Source: Trochalopteron elliotii (Eukaryota; Chordata; Aves; Passeriformes; Leiothrichidae). Taken from it: a stretch of 64,000 bases of DNA. Made by a program: the position numbers and the translations under genes. A model generated the notes under the pieces. That model was not told the origin of the DNA and made no database searches. It saw nothing but the letters and a program-made list of their open reading frames with translations. Each line of letters begins with the position of its first letter. The stretch's first letter is position 1. Positions 14,435 through 27,764 of the stretch are shown one piece after another. The DNA lies in assembly GCA_024734555.1 (NCBI GenBank), contig JANPWX010000098.1, forward strand, positions 927,668 through 991,667. The letters are read 5' to 3'.

Positions 14435-14498
14435 ACACCATAGACTCTGTCCCCACTTCCCATGTTACACCATAGACTCTGTCCCCACTTCCCATGTT
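14435..14498. repeat. Perfect two-copy 32-bp tandem duplication
   Basis: The 32-base unit at 14435-14466, beginning ACACCATAGACTCTGTCCCC, is repeated without mismatch at 14467-14498, and two further bases (AC) continue the third copy. It lies in otherwise non-repetitive sequence. Perfect identity implies a recent duplication, or possibly an assembly artefact. Confidence 0.97.
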
Positions 14499-16000
14499 AC
14501 TTGCACTGAAGAAATCTTTTGCCATCTGCATCTTGAAATATTTGATCTTTGTGATTAAGGAATCTTGGCCCCTTCTGCATTAAAAAGCCCTACCAAATTT
14601 CTGAGGGATATTTCTCTTCATGGGGTAATGCAAAGAGATGCTGATTCCTGATCTATTTCAAGGTTCAGTGTTTCTTGTTATTCCAGCAGTGCCCAGCTGT
14701 GAGCTCAGTTGTTGACTAGATGCATTCAGTATACTCCAGCTTCACATTTGGGGGCATAAAATTGAATTTGCAACACAATTCTGATAATTTGAAATTGTAA
14801 TCTTAAAATAAGTCTAGTGCAGAAAACTGCTTTTCATGTACTCAGAAAAAGATATTCTTTTCCTCTGCTCTGATCAAGGGGATTTTATTTATTTATTATT
14901 TTTCAGAGTATGTATACTGTAGCCATGACAACTTTGGGTGTCTAGATGAAATGTGTGGAGATGTAACTGACATGCCAGAAGTGCATTATCTGACATGATA
15001 AAAGACTCCTTCAAGACCTTTGAGTCACAAAACCAAAGTCCCTTAGAGGGTGCTTTAACTCATATTATTTTCAATGTAAGAGAGGCAGGGTAAGCTCCAC
15101 AGCAAGTGAATGGAAAGTAATCCCCAAACCTTTACTCAATCCCTGTCTGCATTCCACTTTCTAGGATCTTGACTGGTACATTAGAGTTACAGTGCTCAAT
15201 TTAAAAAATAAAAGAGAGATTTTTCTTTCCATCTTAAAATAGCAAGTAGTTTTAAAATTTCAGTTTCAATAAAATGTAGAAACAGAAATATTTTTGAAAA
15301 AACCCTAACAGGAAGGAGGGAAGGAAGGTCTGTTCCCTCTGCCCCCAGCTAGATATCCATCCAGCTGGAATTTAGGACTGCAGAGAAAGGGACCCCTTTA
15401 ATTTCAGTGGGAATCTTGTGTTCAGTGCTTACTGATTCTGGCCCTCAAGCTGTATTCCCCTATACCTGGAACCATCATACAGGCATTCTAAAGTGTTCCA
15501 AGATTCTGGCAGCCTTAGCAGGTTTCCTGATTTAGCTCCATGTAGCCTCATGTGCATATTAGGGTAGGACACCTTCAGGTAAGTGCCATGCTGTCAGAAC
15601 AATGAGGTAAGTTTAGGGCTACTTACAAATTTTTAGTGCCATTGCCACATTACCTGGAGGCTCACCCAGGAGGGGGACCCTTGGTTGACTCGATTGCAAA
15701 TCCTACTGTAAAGCCAAAGCATAGAGACAACACACCTCCTTTTCCTGGTTCATCCATCACACAGAGATGAGCATTTTTATCTGTCCCCTGTGAGCAAGCT
15801 CACAAACAGAGTGTACAACACTGTGTCCATGGTGCAGGTTCAAACTAAGGTTGATACTGAGGCTGTGGTTTGGTTTGTGTTCAAAGCCAAGGTACAACTT
15901 CCAAGTGTGCTTATTTTCAATGGAATTAACTCTGTTGTGAATGGTAGAAGCCTCAGCCTCTCTACCCACGGCAAAGGAGCCCAGCAGTTCCTCACCCCTT

Positions 16001-16030
16001 CCTATATGATCCCATATGATACCATATGAT
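16001..16030. repeat. Three imperfect copies of a 10-bp tandem repeat
   Basis: CCTATATGAT, CCCATATGAT and ACCATATGAT follow each other directly, then CC. Each unit contains ATATGAT. It is a short cryptic minisatellite with no obvious function. Confidence 0.9.
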
Positions 16031-17888
16031 CCACAGCAGAAAGATTTGCAAATTTCCTCCTCGCTACAGCATGCAACACTTGAGCTGCAGCACAGAATAA
16101 ATGCTGCCAAGCACCAAATGATCTCAGAGCCCTGTGCTCTGGGGAAGGCAGTTTCTTTGTCCCTGGATGTTGCCTCTCTGCATTGACCACATGATGCTTT
16201 TCCAGCACCATCATTTTCTCTGTCTTACCTTGTTTGAAAGAGTGTGAGAGAGCTCTAAGGGAACTTGTGATCAACAGAGATGAAGTGATTAGAGCCTGAA
16301 TGAGTAAGTTCCTAAGGTACTCTATAGGTCAGAAAAAGTGGGGTTTTTGAAGAAGATTTCAATAAACCAAATTTTCATGCTTTGTACTTATAGACTAAAG
16401 AGGTAAAACCAGTCTTTTTTAAGTGTTGCAAGACATAGTATGTTCCTTGCAGTGATTGTAAGGGATGATTTGTTCAGTCCAATACTTAGTCCAAACACTT
16501 TCTGTTTCAAGTGAGCCACAAAAGGTCAGAATTTAATAACTATTAATTTTGGAGGCTTTAGCTTAAAAAATCTTTTTTTAAAATGGATTTGTTCAAATAC
16601 AGAAGAAGTAGTACTAGGCAAACATATCCATATATATATACAGCTAACCTTAAAATCTTTATATATTTTATAACTTAGGAGATGATTCTCTACATGCAAG
16701 CCAACAGTGCCATCCACTGATTTTTTTGTATTTTTTCACACAGATATTCCTCAAGATGTTCTAAACCAACAGGTGATCCTAAAAGCATTTTTAAGGATGC
16801 TTGCTTAAAAGAACAGGATCCTCTTGAACAGATCAATAAATAATAAAGAAAAAAGCCCATTTCATGGTCTGGTTAAATTTATAATGAATTAATTTCTCAT
16901 ATCGGCATGGAGCCTCTCAGCTTTTGCAGGAAGCTGTCCTGTATAAGTTAGACACTTCCTTATGCTCACCTTTCAAAAATTCCAATATCAAGAAAAAGTC
17001 TAAAAGTCAGATGGAACAGACAATACTGGTTAGGAAATATTAGCCCTTATTCCTTTATCAAAGGACCTGAATTTGAACTAGTATCATGCATTACTCTTTC
17101 AGCCTGTTACATACACTAGAGGGCACTCAGAAGCCTGTACAAAATTACTCCTCTGCAAAAAATCTGTTAATTCACCATCTCTCTGAAGGGAAAATGTTTT
17201 GATGCAGGATATATAATCAGTTTCCACACTACAAATGGAAAAGTCATGCATTAGTACTCCCAGAATTAGGGGCTTCTAAAAATATTTATGTATATTTAAA
17301 AGAAGCAAGGAGGTAGGAGAAATAAATTATTTAACACTTCAAGTTTTTAAGTCTTTGATGTCTGTGTTTTCAAATTGTGTTCTGTAGCTGTTTCATGCTG
17401 GAATCCTACATATTTTCATTTGGTTTGCCTTTTGCTTGCTTACATGAAGGTGCTGATTACCGTGTAAGTAAGTGAGATGCAGATCCACAGAAAAACAGAA
17501 AACTTTTCATGCAACTGTGACAAGACACACTCTGATTTTAAGATCTGAAAAGCAACCATTCTAGCTCTTCTTATGATTACATTACAGCTGCATATTTAAG
17601 TTGAGGCTGACCATATGGCTGCTGTTGTTTGGGCTGAAGGGTGTCCTTCTATTAACTGCAGGATCAGCCCCAAGGAGTAGCTGTGTTACTGCCACATGTT
17701 CATGCTAACACTCCCATTTGCCTGTGGCTGCAATGTAAGCTACCTCTTGCTCCTACCACCACATGTAACATGCAGAGGGAAATGATTTTTCTGTGGTCAC
17801 TCATATTTGTTGTAACCTCTCCTCTCAAGAATCACTTCTTAATTGTCTTTTGGAAGTTTGGTAACTTTGTATGTTTATCAGATAAAAG

Positions 17889-17916
17889 TGTTTTGTATGC
17901 CATAGCATACAAAACA
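17889..17916. repeat. Perfect inverted repeat, 12-bp arms, 4-base loop
   Basis: The left arm TGTTTTGTATGC (17889-17900) and right arm GCATACAAAACA (17905-17916) are perfect reverse complements around the loop CATA. As RNA or single-stranded DNA it would form a stable short hairpin. Confidence 0.9.
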
Positions 17917-20900
17917 TGACCATTCTAAAATTGACATAAAAATAATTTTTTAAAATATTCTATAAACAAATGACAGAATAATATTGAAGGAGGGTAGGAG
18001 GGAACAACTTAACCATCCTTCCTCCCAAGAGTCAAAGAAAATCGCTTCTTTAATAACCCTTTAGAGAAGTAGTTGTTTTCAATTAAGTGTTTTCTCTGCA
18101 AACCTCTGCAGCAACGACTAGGTGGCACTGCATGATCATTTAAGAGAAAAAAAAATATTGTAAGAAAGGAAAGAAAGCATGAAAATAAATCAAGATAGTT
18201 AATATCTGAATATTTTTAAAATTTACCTTGTTAAAAATTGATTAAATATATTCTATTAAATTAACTTGAAGTTTCTAACATTAAATTTATAGCTATATGA
18301 GTATCTGTATCTACATATCTATACGTAACTACACAATATACACTCTTCAAATAGAAGAGTATGTGATGTTAAATGGTGTTTATTCCTAAATTCTACCTTT
18401 TGGACATACAAAAACCAAGAAGGTATCTCTTTGGTAAAACAATCTTTGACCATGGTTCTTGATGTGAAAGTGAATATTACATGCCACAAGGGAAAAGAAA
18501 ACTTATAGCAGAACTACTTGATATTGTTCATCTGGTGTTTTCTTCAAAGGCAGAACAACGAGGAGTTAATCATGAGGAGTCAGTGTCATCTTAGGGTTTT
18601 TCACTCTAAGCAAAATACATTAATCTTATTATAGCCTCCTAGACCATATTGCCAGCTCTCCAGGTGCCCATGAAAGAGTAGCTGAGCCTTGGACCTGAGG
18701 AGGGTGATCTGAACACCTGTTGCACAGAATGTCTCTCTTTCTAAAGGCCGTGTAAACCAATGCACACACAGACTCCTGGAAGAAAGGACTGGAAGGAGAG
18801 GTTCACCTTTAGCTATGCTGGAACAAGCCAGAGTCCCCTGTGCTGGATTTTCTTCCCTCCCAGCTCAGACTGGCTGTGCCCCAGGCTCAGCAAGTGAGCA
18901 GCAGCTGTCTCCTACCTCTCCCAACTCCTACCATCCTCTAACTGGTGGCCAGTGAGTTTCCCTGGCCATATTGACTGGGAGCTTGACCTTTACCATGTTT
19001 ACTACATGTTTAGCCAATTCCTGCTCTGCAAAAGCCCTGTACCACTGCTAGCTCTTGTCTGTACACAAGGACATGCCCACTTTGGTCAGAAAGCTGTTCT
19101 TTGAGGGGGGACATGAAATTCTGAACCCCATGTACATGGACACACCTATCTTAGAAATTGAAAACTGTTGAGATATTATCTCAGGCTTTGGGTTTCCTGC
19201 TTGTTTGGTTAAGGCAGCTTCTTTTTTAATATTATAGGACAATATCTTTCTTTCTGACAGTAAACAATCATAATTTTTTCAGCCTGTTTTTCATGTTAAA
19301 CCTAAATGGCAAATAAAAGCACTGTAACTTCTTAACAGTCCCACCATCATACTTGGGGTTTCTCACATTTGTTTCCAGGTATGAATTTTTTCATATCATT
19401 TTAACAGAAAAAGACAATTCTTTTAGTAAGTGCCAAGAAGGAGAAGAACAAAGAACTAGGGCCTAGAGAAAGAGAGCAGCTTTAGGGTGTACAGAAAGAA
19501 GGATCAGAAAAGGACCCTAGGAAGGGAAAACTGGGGGACAAAAAGAGAAATACAGTAATTTCTAAAGGCTACAGAACTGGCAGCTTATATCAGTTTGGTG
19601 TTATACTGTGGTGTTTTCATAATGCTCCACTGTCTGGAGTTAGATAGTTATATGAAATTTGCTATTTGTGTGGTTTAGGGGAGAGAAAATTGATTGAATA
19701 TGAGGTATATTTGAATAATAGCAATTATTCAAATAGATAGCTAGCTTAGCCATGTTTATTTATTTAGATGTAGAAGAAAAGAACATAACATTGAACAATA
19801 AAGAGACCAATATAACCTTTCCTCAGTGCTGTCCTGCTGACATCACTGGCAATATTAACAGGGAGATTGATTCCCAATTTCAGCATTAGATTCCTAATTT
19901 GGTGGCTAAGCCTAGATCCACTTAATTAGTTTGCTGTATCAATAAATGTGAAAGACAACCCATGCCTGTGGACTGTTTATTTTTCCATTATGCTATTTTG
20001 CTAATCAAACAATGCAGAATAGCCTAACCAATGCATATGAAACCAAATGAAACAGGCATGCTTAGTATCATCCAAAATGCACAAACATGCACAAAGTTTT
20101 ACACAGCTTAACTATAATGACTTCCTGATGAAGGTGTAGTTTGCAGCATGATAATCATAGGTATAGACCTACAGCTTTTTTCTGTTCAACCATCCACATG
20201 CTTGCTTTTATACTAATATATAGAGCTTATTTGATTAAAAAGTAAGTATAAGAGCTGATATATATATTATCATACTGGGGCCATCATCTTTATTCTCATG
20301 GCTGAGTTAGTTTGTAATGTTTTTGGTTAAGTGATAGAAAAGTCAGCTCTGTGCAAGTGTAATAGTCTGCTATGTGTGTGTTCATTTATACCACATTTTG
20401 GAATAAAAATATGAAATTATTAAATCAGTAGTACAGTAAAACCTTTGCAGAAATTAATTTGGGAATAATTTGACAATCTGTAGGACTGCTTTTAATTGAA
20501 ATAAAGTATTTGTCAGAACCCAAATAAAAATATTTTCATGGAAATTAATCTTGATTTATATTCTAATTACTGTGCTGCACCACAGCTATCTCCTGCCTTC
20601 ATTACTCTACCTGCATCCAGCTCCCTGTGTGGGCTGCACCTTCCCTGTTTCATGCCTATGATTTTACTGAGCCTCAACAAGCATAACTCCAGTGCTTCAG
20701 AACTCGCATCAGACATTACTGTGCACAAGACAAACTTTTCTCAATTTTTTCAGACTAGCTGAAGGTAAATTCGCAGGGATGATTTAAGAGTTTTTATGGC
20801 TGGGAAAAACTGGTGTTGCTCATGGATGTTAATGCCAAAAGACTGGGAATCATACAGCTACCCCTCCAGTTGCCTTGCCAGCCTGCAGTGGATGGCTCTG

Positions 20901-21568
20901 TACTGTAAAGCCATGCTACATCTGTTCTGCCTAAAACAGCTCCAGAAGAGCTCAGTGGCAGCCCTCACATTTTTGCATTTCACCATGCAGGCAGAGCAGA
21001 GAGGATCTGCTACCAGTGAGGAGGCAAAAAACCCTCCTGCTCTGCCAGCAGGACTGACAATCTTATGGGAAGGCATTCAATAGCTCCCTCCTGCTTGAAA
21101 GAGTGTGGTTTTTTTCTGCAGCCCACAGCACTTCATTTATCAGTATGCTGAGTCTCCTGCCACAGTCCTGTGTGCCTGGCTGAGCCGTGATCCCCCACCA
21201 GTCACAATGGGCACACAGCTGATCCTGGGCTGGAGAGACCCTCCTGCTGCCCTCGCCTAAAGCATCCTGCTGGGACCCTCCTCTTGAGGCAGCTAGGCTG
21301 GTAGTCATGCTCTTAAGGGATGCCTCCTATTCCAGGCCTTTCCTGACATGTGCCATGATCCAAGAAGCAAAGGGAATAGAAAAAATTTTGTGCCATATTT
21401 TTCCTACCCAAACTCTTTTTTGTGACCTATTCTAGTTTCTTTCTTTCCCACTTATTTTTTACCTTGTTTTATTTCTGCTATTTTCCCCTTTTTCCTGCTC
21501 TGTTCTCTGCCACAATATTCATCCATCCTCATCCAAATGTATGGCTGGTTTAAGCTGCTCACTGAAGA

Positions 21569-21570
<2 letters not shown>

Positions 21571-21623
<53 letters not shown>
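21571..21623. repeat. (AAT)n microsatellite, about 17.7 uninterrupted units
   Basis: Fifty-three bases of pure AAT repeat follow GAAGAGT and end at AAACAGAG. There is no interruption, so the locus is likely to be length-polymorphic. Confidence 0.98.
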
Positions 21624-21624
<1 letters not shown>

Positions 21625-24600
21625 CAGAGATTACTGTGAGGTTTGTGTACCATACACACTGTAATGCTAATGGCCTTTTAGCAGGAAAGAGTCTTTCAAC
21701 TTATGGTCTTCAGGGAGCTCTTCTTTTCCCCTTTGCCCATATTTTTCAGCTTTTATTGTTTACTGGTTCCTCCCTGTAGTATCTTAATACAGCCCACAGA
21801 GAAAGCTATTTGAATATCCTTTGCTGACAGTAGTAACGCAGCCCTAACACAGGCTCTGCAACACCTGTGGCGGAGTCAGGAGAGGTGGGAAAGAGTCACA
21901 GGTGCAATTTCACAGCCCTGAAGAAATGGTAATTTCTACTGATGATTTATCAAAAGAGGGAAAAGTAGGTCTGACTTTCAGTGCTTAAACAAGACACATA
22001 GGCAAAGCACCTTAAAAATGACAGTTTATCTACTGAGTTCTTCATCCTGAAATCCATAGGAAAATGTAAGTACCCCCACTCCATACATGCTACTACCTTT
22101 TTTTAAAGGAAAAACGAAATTATATCACTTTTTCTCTCTGATATTCACCAGTCAGCCCATAATTGTTATCTGCCTGACAGGGTACATGCATCTCTCTGGA
22201 AATGAAATGAAGAATCTTCCTTTCTCCTCTTGTAAAGAAGCATTATCTAAATGCTTCTTGGCAGCTGATGATAAGTACACAGCCTGTAATACATTTCTCC
22301 AATTAATTTCAGGCAGAAAGCCAGATGTTACTCCCATTCACTTTGACAAACCTATAGGAGCGCTTAGATTCTGCCTATCTGTTCTTTGACCACTGGAGAG
22401 GTGGAAGGAGTCAGCATCAAGTCTTGCCATAAGCATTTGATTGAATATGAGGTAAGAGAAAAACTAGAGCCTCTGTGCTGATTCTTCTTAAGGTAAGATT
22501 TGCTGTCATTTTAGTGAATTCCTTGGGTTTCTACTGGGGCTTAAGATACTGTGTCAAGAAATGTATCTTTATATATTTATTAAAATCAGAATTTTTTAAC
22601 TGTTTGCAGGAGGCATTTTTGGTTTTTTATAATTTTTAGACAATATGATCTCTGTAAAAGGCATATTTACACCATAAAGATGTCTTGCAAGAAGCCTTTT
22701 GCAAACAGCAATAATTATGGGGTTTTTTAAAAAATGTATACAGCAAAGGTTTTACATCTTAAGGGCAGGAACCTTTTAACTGGTATCAGAATGTAACTTG
22801 TTTTATTTCAAACTAAAACACAGGAAGGCCACCAAGTTCAAGAATAGGAATATTATGCAAAACTTCATTGATGCACATATCTTAAAATATTCAGAGCTTG
22901 CTGTAGAGGGAGGAAAATGTTTATAAGTAAATTTGGTTGGTTTTCTTTTAAACAAGGAACTGAGCACTAAATGAAGTAAAAAAAATTGAGAAGTGAGAAG
23001 TGGCATATAGGGTATACAAACTGTACATCAAAACAATGTGCTTTTGTCAGTAGAAAACTTCAGGCTAGTGGGTAAGTTTGGAAAGCAATGTGAGAAAATC
23101 CATCACAGCACTTGTAGCCTCAGTTTTAGTCAGGATATGTTTTTGTAACATACATTAGGGAACAAAACTCTGTGCGACTGCTTGCACATGGCATCTCCAT
23201 CTCTTCCCTGAGAAACACCTAAAAGGTGATGTGTCTACAGCCCAGTCTTCTTCTGTCCTTAAACCATGCCTGTACAGCTTTACACCTTTCTGACAAGTGG
23301 AGTCTGAGGACCAGCTGGGGCCCCAAAACAGGGATATAGCTTTAGTCAAGGCAATGGGCTTTTTTGTAAAGATCATAGTCTTCAGTGATTTGGACACAGG
23401 CCTTGGGCTCAAGGCAGTTCTGTTGCTTAATTTTTAACATGTTTTGGCAAGGTAAATTGTCTGTCCGTGCTAGCAAAAGGGACAAAACAACACTGAGGTG
23501 TCAGTGAGGTTGCTGTTGCTGGACCCCTCCTGATTTGTGTGTTTGCCAAGCATGTAGAACATTACATACAAGTGCGGCTGTGTGAATTACCCAGGATCTG
23601 CCCAGAAAACAATGACAGACACTAGAATTACGTTTCAGTTTGAACTGTGAAACATTTCCCAATCCTTTCAATTGTGAGAAAGAAACTCTATGGTTTCCTA
23701 CAAACAAAGTCAACAGTTTTGTTTTCTTAATTATCAGCTTTCATCTTCTCATTATCTTCTTGTTATCTTTCTCTCCCATCATATAAATTCTTCTTAGAAG
23801 CTGCATGAAAGAGCCAGTAGGCACAGTGTTAAAATTTGGAGTATATTCTCTGGCTTGCACCTAATTTCTGACGTAATAGGGTATTATCCCATATACTGGG
23901 ATTATGATTCTCCTCAGAATCCCCTGTCTGGTGCTTTTCCCTGCAGCTGACAGCAGCTAGTAGAGCAATGAACTTTCTTTTTTCTGTCTGAGGGCAAGAA
24001 TTGCATGTTTTTCAATTGTACAGTTATTGTAGACATATTCTATGCTATTTCTGGCCATTTGTGTTGTTTGATGAGACTTTACTGGGAATTCTGCCTCTGC
24101 CTTTGAAATGCAGAACATAATATAAAAAAACAAGTTGATACTCTAATTGGTTTATGACTCTTTCTGTCTCTATAAAATGAGTGTTATCTCTGTATGGGCT
24201 ATCATAAAATTTAATAATATCCATCTGGTGTTCTGAGGATGTTTTATATCAGATAAAAAACTGCTTATGCGAAATAACTGCCTTAAGTTACTCTGCAGGA
24301 ACTCTGACAAAGCAGTATGTTTGGCAGTATTTCTGTAATAATACTATGTTTGAAATAATGACCAGAAAGTAAAATAAAGACTGAAAATTAAAGACAAATT
24401 TATAGAGATTTGCCACTTAATCTTTTATGGATTTCAGTGCTAGAGAAATTATTCACCTGGCAAAATATCCACAAAAAAAAAAAAAAAAAAAAGGATATTA
24501 GGGGATTTTCTCTTTCTTTCCCTGTATGTGTAAAGATATACCTCCGAGCAGTTATAATGACAGTGAAGACCTTTATGTTTCTCCATAATCTTATTTTTTC

Positions 24601-25365
24601 TTGTGTCCTTGGAGTGCCCTCAGTGAGGTGTGATCCTTTTCTGTCTTGATCAACAACTCAATTTAAAATGCTTAGTATTTCTGTATGCAAGGATGTCAGT
24701 GCCTAGACCATCAGAAGTGGATCACACATCTAACAGAACCAAGAAATCAAATCAAGTATGGTATCACAGGATTTGAGAGCAGCAAAAGAGCTTGCCCAGT
24801 GCTGAACTTTCAAACAAAGGAAAGTGTGTTTACTGAATTTCCTTATATTAAAACTAGTCTGTTTGCTGCTTTGCTCTCCTAAAACATTGGAGTGATGTGT
24901 TCCAAGTTACAGTTCTGAAGTCACATGTGTGGCTCAGTCTTAAACCCCCATTTTGGTAATGAGGGTAGGATTAGAACTTGTTACAGCTAAGTACCCTGTG
25001 ATCCTTCAAAATCTAATGTAATATTTCATTTCCAGCATATGGGATCTTCTCCTCTGGGAAGACTGTATTACATATAGAAATCAGAGTTCTGACTTCTTAA
25101 TACTGGGAACTTCTGCAGGATTCTTCTTCAAAAAAGCTGTGGTACCTGGTGATTCAGTTTCCAAGAAATAACATTTGTAGCTTGCCTTCAACAGCCTATG
25201 GGGGTAAAAGGCAACTACTCTCTTTTCATCTCACTCTAGATACCCCTTTGGGCAGTGGAAAACCATTCCTGTATTGGTACCCAAGGCATAGCTTTTGGCA
25301 GGACAATGATTACATAATGCCTTCTACTTATATTTCACCAAGATTAAGTTTCTACTTATGTCCTG
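21624..25365. other. Non-coding stretch
   Basis: AT-rich sequence with the A20 run at 24473. All ORFs are short and unrecognised. I see nothing else. Confidence 0.6.
24473..24492. repeat. Poly-A run of 20
   Basis: Twenty uninterrupted A lie between ATATCCAC and GGATATTA. No retroposed gene copy is recognisable upstream. Confidence 0.97.
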
Positions 25366-25588
25366 CACAAAAACCAAAAAACAAAACACATACTCACAAA
25401 CACACACACATATACGAAAAAACCCAAACAAACAAAAAAAGTGCCCCACAACAAAAATAAAACTAACCCAAACAAAAAACCAAACAAACAAACAAAAAAA
25501 GAAAACCAAAACCAAAAAAAAAATGAACAAAAAACCCACAACCAACAAAGAAAAAACAAAATCAAACAACCAAAAAGGCAAAAAAAAT
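25366..25588. repeat. A/C-rich low-complexity tract (CAAA/CAAAC-like, with a short CA run)
   Basis: Roughly 220 bases of the + strand are built almost only from A and C, in irregular AAAC, AAACA and CCAAA units, with a CA-rich section at about 25386-25412. Overlapping ORFs here (Lys/Asn/Thr-rich on +, Phe/Val/Leu-rich on -) follow from composition and are not genes. Confidence 0.9.
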
Positions 25589-27031
25589 CCTATTTTTTCT
25601 GTCTTTTCCACTGATGTGGTTTTCTGGACAGTACTACTAAGCATGGCAGCTTCACGATATTATTTTTCCTGACAGATAGGAAAAACCAAAATCTACTTGA
25701 CTCTTTGTAACATTGGGAGACATTTTGAAACAAAACACCTCCATACAGGTGTAGGAGATTTTAGTGTAGAGCATTAGTTCTCATCATATTTGTCTCTAAA
25801 CATTAAGATAGAATCATTTATTAATTGGAAGAAAAAGGATTCAGGAGCAATTTCTTTGACTTGCACCTGCAGTTAAATTGGCACATGTAGTGCTAAAGAT
25901 ACAAAATCCACCCACATGTGACTCAGTAAGCAGTCAGTGCACAGCCCTCCGTGGAGGGTTGAAACCAGTACTGTAAGTTCAATGGATCCCACTCAAAGTC
26001 TTGTATTTGAAGTGGAGGGAGCTTTGTAGGCCAGTGAGATGGAGCATATTCAGTACCTGCTTAATTTGCTGTGGTTACAGCTCTATAAACAAAATGAAAT
26101 CAAAAGGAAATGTTCCCATTCAATTTCCAAAGCAATCTTGCCAAGATTTGTGGGTGTCTTTCTGTTGTTTTGGTTTGGAGTTTTTTTGTGGGGGTGGAGG
26201 GTGTTTAGGTTTTTTTAAACAAAATATATATTATGGTTTTTCTGACTGTCCTGTAGCTTCTTATATTGCTTATGCTATCTTTCTTCTTCTCAATATCTTT
26301 GCTTCAATAAGCTTTCTTTAATAAGCTGTCTTCATGAAATAATCTCAAACAATGTCCCCATGATAATCTTGCTAACCTACTCTGCATAACCCACTACGGC
26401 CAGACTATTGCTCGTCTTGAATTGAGAAGCTTTCAGATGGTTAGATGTCTTTGTCTATTTCTGTGTCTTAATAATGATGATGCAGTCAATGTGAGGGTGA
26501 AGAAAATAGAGAGCTTATTAATATCTTTTAGATCTAGTCCTTTAAATCTTAGATTGGGGAAGAAATCTCATGAAGCAGGTATACTGTGATGTTCACATGG
26601 CTGCGTTTGAAGGTTGCTGGAGTTCTTTATTCTAGCGTATGGAAATTTGACACCTTTTGGCTAAAAGTAGATATTGTTTTAAAGAAACACTTTAGCTGTA
26701 ATCTAGACTCAAAATATATGGCAAATAGATAATAACATCTCATGCTTTCAAACTAAGTGACACAACTGTTCTACTCGCTGCCTCATTTACATTTAACTTT
26801 GGGGATGGACATGCGGGGTCATTCCCAAGAATTGTATATCTTTCAGGAGAATTTTCAAAACAAATTACAAGATCATACGTACTCTCAATTACTTGCACTC
26901 ATCAAACTGACTTTCCGGTGTGAGTGCCACACCAAAAGGATATAGCTCTTACTGAAGCACCACACCCAAGCCATGTCTGTGGAACACCAGCACTCATTGT
27001 GTAGCTCATTCTTATGCAGTACAACAGGCTG

Positions 27032-27086
27032 AATTCTTACGGAAGAGGTGTCCCAAATGGTGTGCCAAATTCTTATGGAAGAGGTG
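27032..27086. repeat. Imperfect 19-bp direct repeat, 36 bp apart
   Basis: AATTCTTACGGAAGAGGTG at 27032-27050 recurs with one mismatch as AATTCTTATGGAAGAGGTG at 27068-27086. The bases between the copies are not duplicated. Confidence 0.85.
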
Positions 27087-27729
27087 GTTTCCTGTCAGTA
27101 TTTCATCTTTGAGGGATGTGGTCATTATTTTAGATTGCCATTAGCTTCTGAACTACAGCTTCAAAAATGTCATTTACAAAGGGGTACTCTTTGTTTCTGT
27201 CTTTTACTCATCCAAGCACAAAAATATCTGGCAAAAAGTCCCCTTTCTGACATGTTGGATGGACTTAATGTAGAAGTAAGATTCAGGCAATCTGTGCCTA
27301 GTCAGGAAGTCTGATGGCCAAAAAATATGTATAGGCTTTTCCTGCAAAACTTGCACTGGACAGCAGGAGTTTGCCAGCTGCATTAGAATAACTCATCACT
27401 GCACACTTACCAATTTATTTTTCCTCCTGTACCTAGCACAGAATCTTGGTTTTCCAATCATTTGGTTATCTCTTAAGTGAAGGTGCAAGAGCTGTGGGAA
27501 TCATATTAATGGGGAAAGAGGAAATATAGTGCTTCTTTTCCTCTGTTTCTTCTTAGAAAAATACCAATATTCTGCTCCCAGAACCGTGCAGAAGTTGTAA
27601 AGGAACATGCATGTATTGCTTTTATCTACATTTTGTTGACTTGGAGTTATTTCTTCCTCTCTCACTGACCTTAAAAGGGAAAAGGTTTCACAACTTCTGA
27701 ATGCTCCTTGTAGACTTCATGAGGTTTTT

Positions 27730-27732
<3 letters not shown>

Positions 27733-27763
<31 letters not shown>
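27733..27763. repeat. Poly-T run of 31
   Basis: Thirty-one uninterrupted T follow TTTTTAGA and precede GTTCACAT. It is the longest homopolymer in the window. On the minus strand it reads as a poly-A tail, but I recognise no processed-transcript body on the right-hand side (from 27764). Confidence 0.97.

Positions 27764-27764
<1 letters not shown>

Larger units (their letters stand above)
14499..21570. other. Non-coding stretch
   Basis: It holds the 10-bp triplet repeat at 16001, the CATA-loop hairpin at 17889 and AT-rich sequence. The sequence from about 20570 to 21310 is somewhat GC-richer but contains no recognisable protein. I see no RNA gene. Confidence 0.6.

Noticed and set aside
15757..16110. 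117-codon minus-strand open frame
   Set aside because: It starts at TTG and has no recognisable domain; it overlaps the 10-bp repeat at 16001-16030.
25324..25672. ORFs of about 100 codons on both strands (Lys/Asn/Thr-rich and Phe/Val/Leu-rich)
   Set aside because: They are produced by the A/C-only tract, which contains no stops in several frames.
27733..27763. T31 read as the poly-A tail of a minus-strand processed pseudogene
   Set aside because: No retroposed coding body is visible to the right of the run and no flanking target-site duplication is evident.
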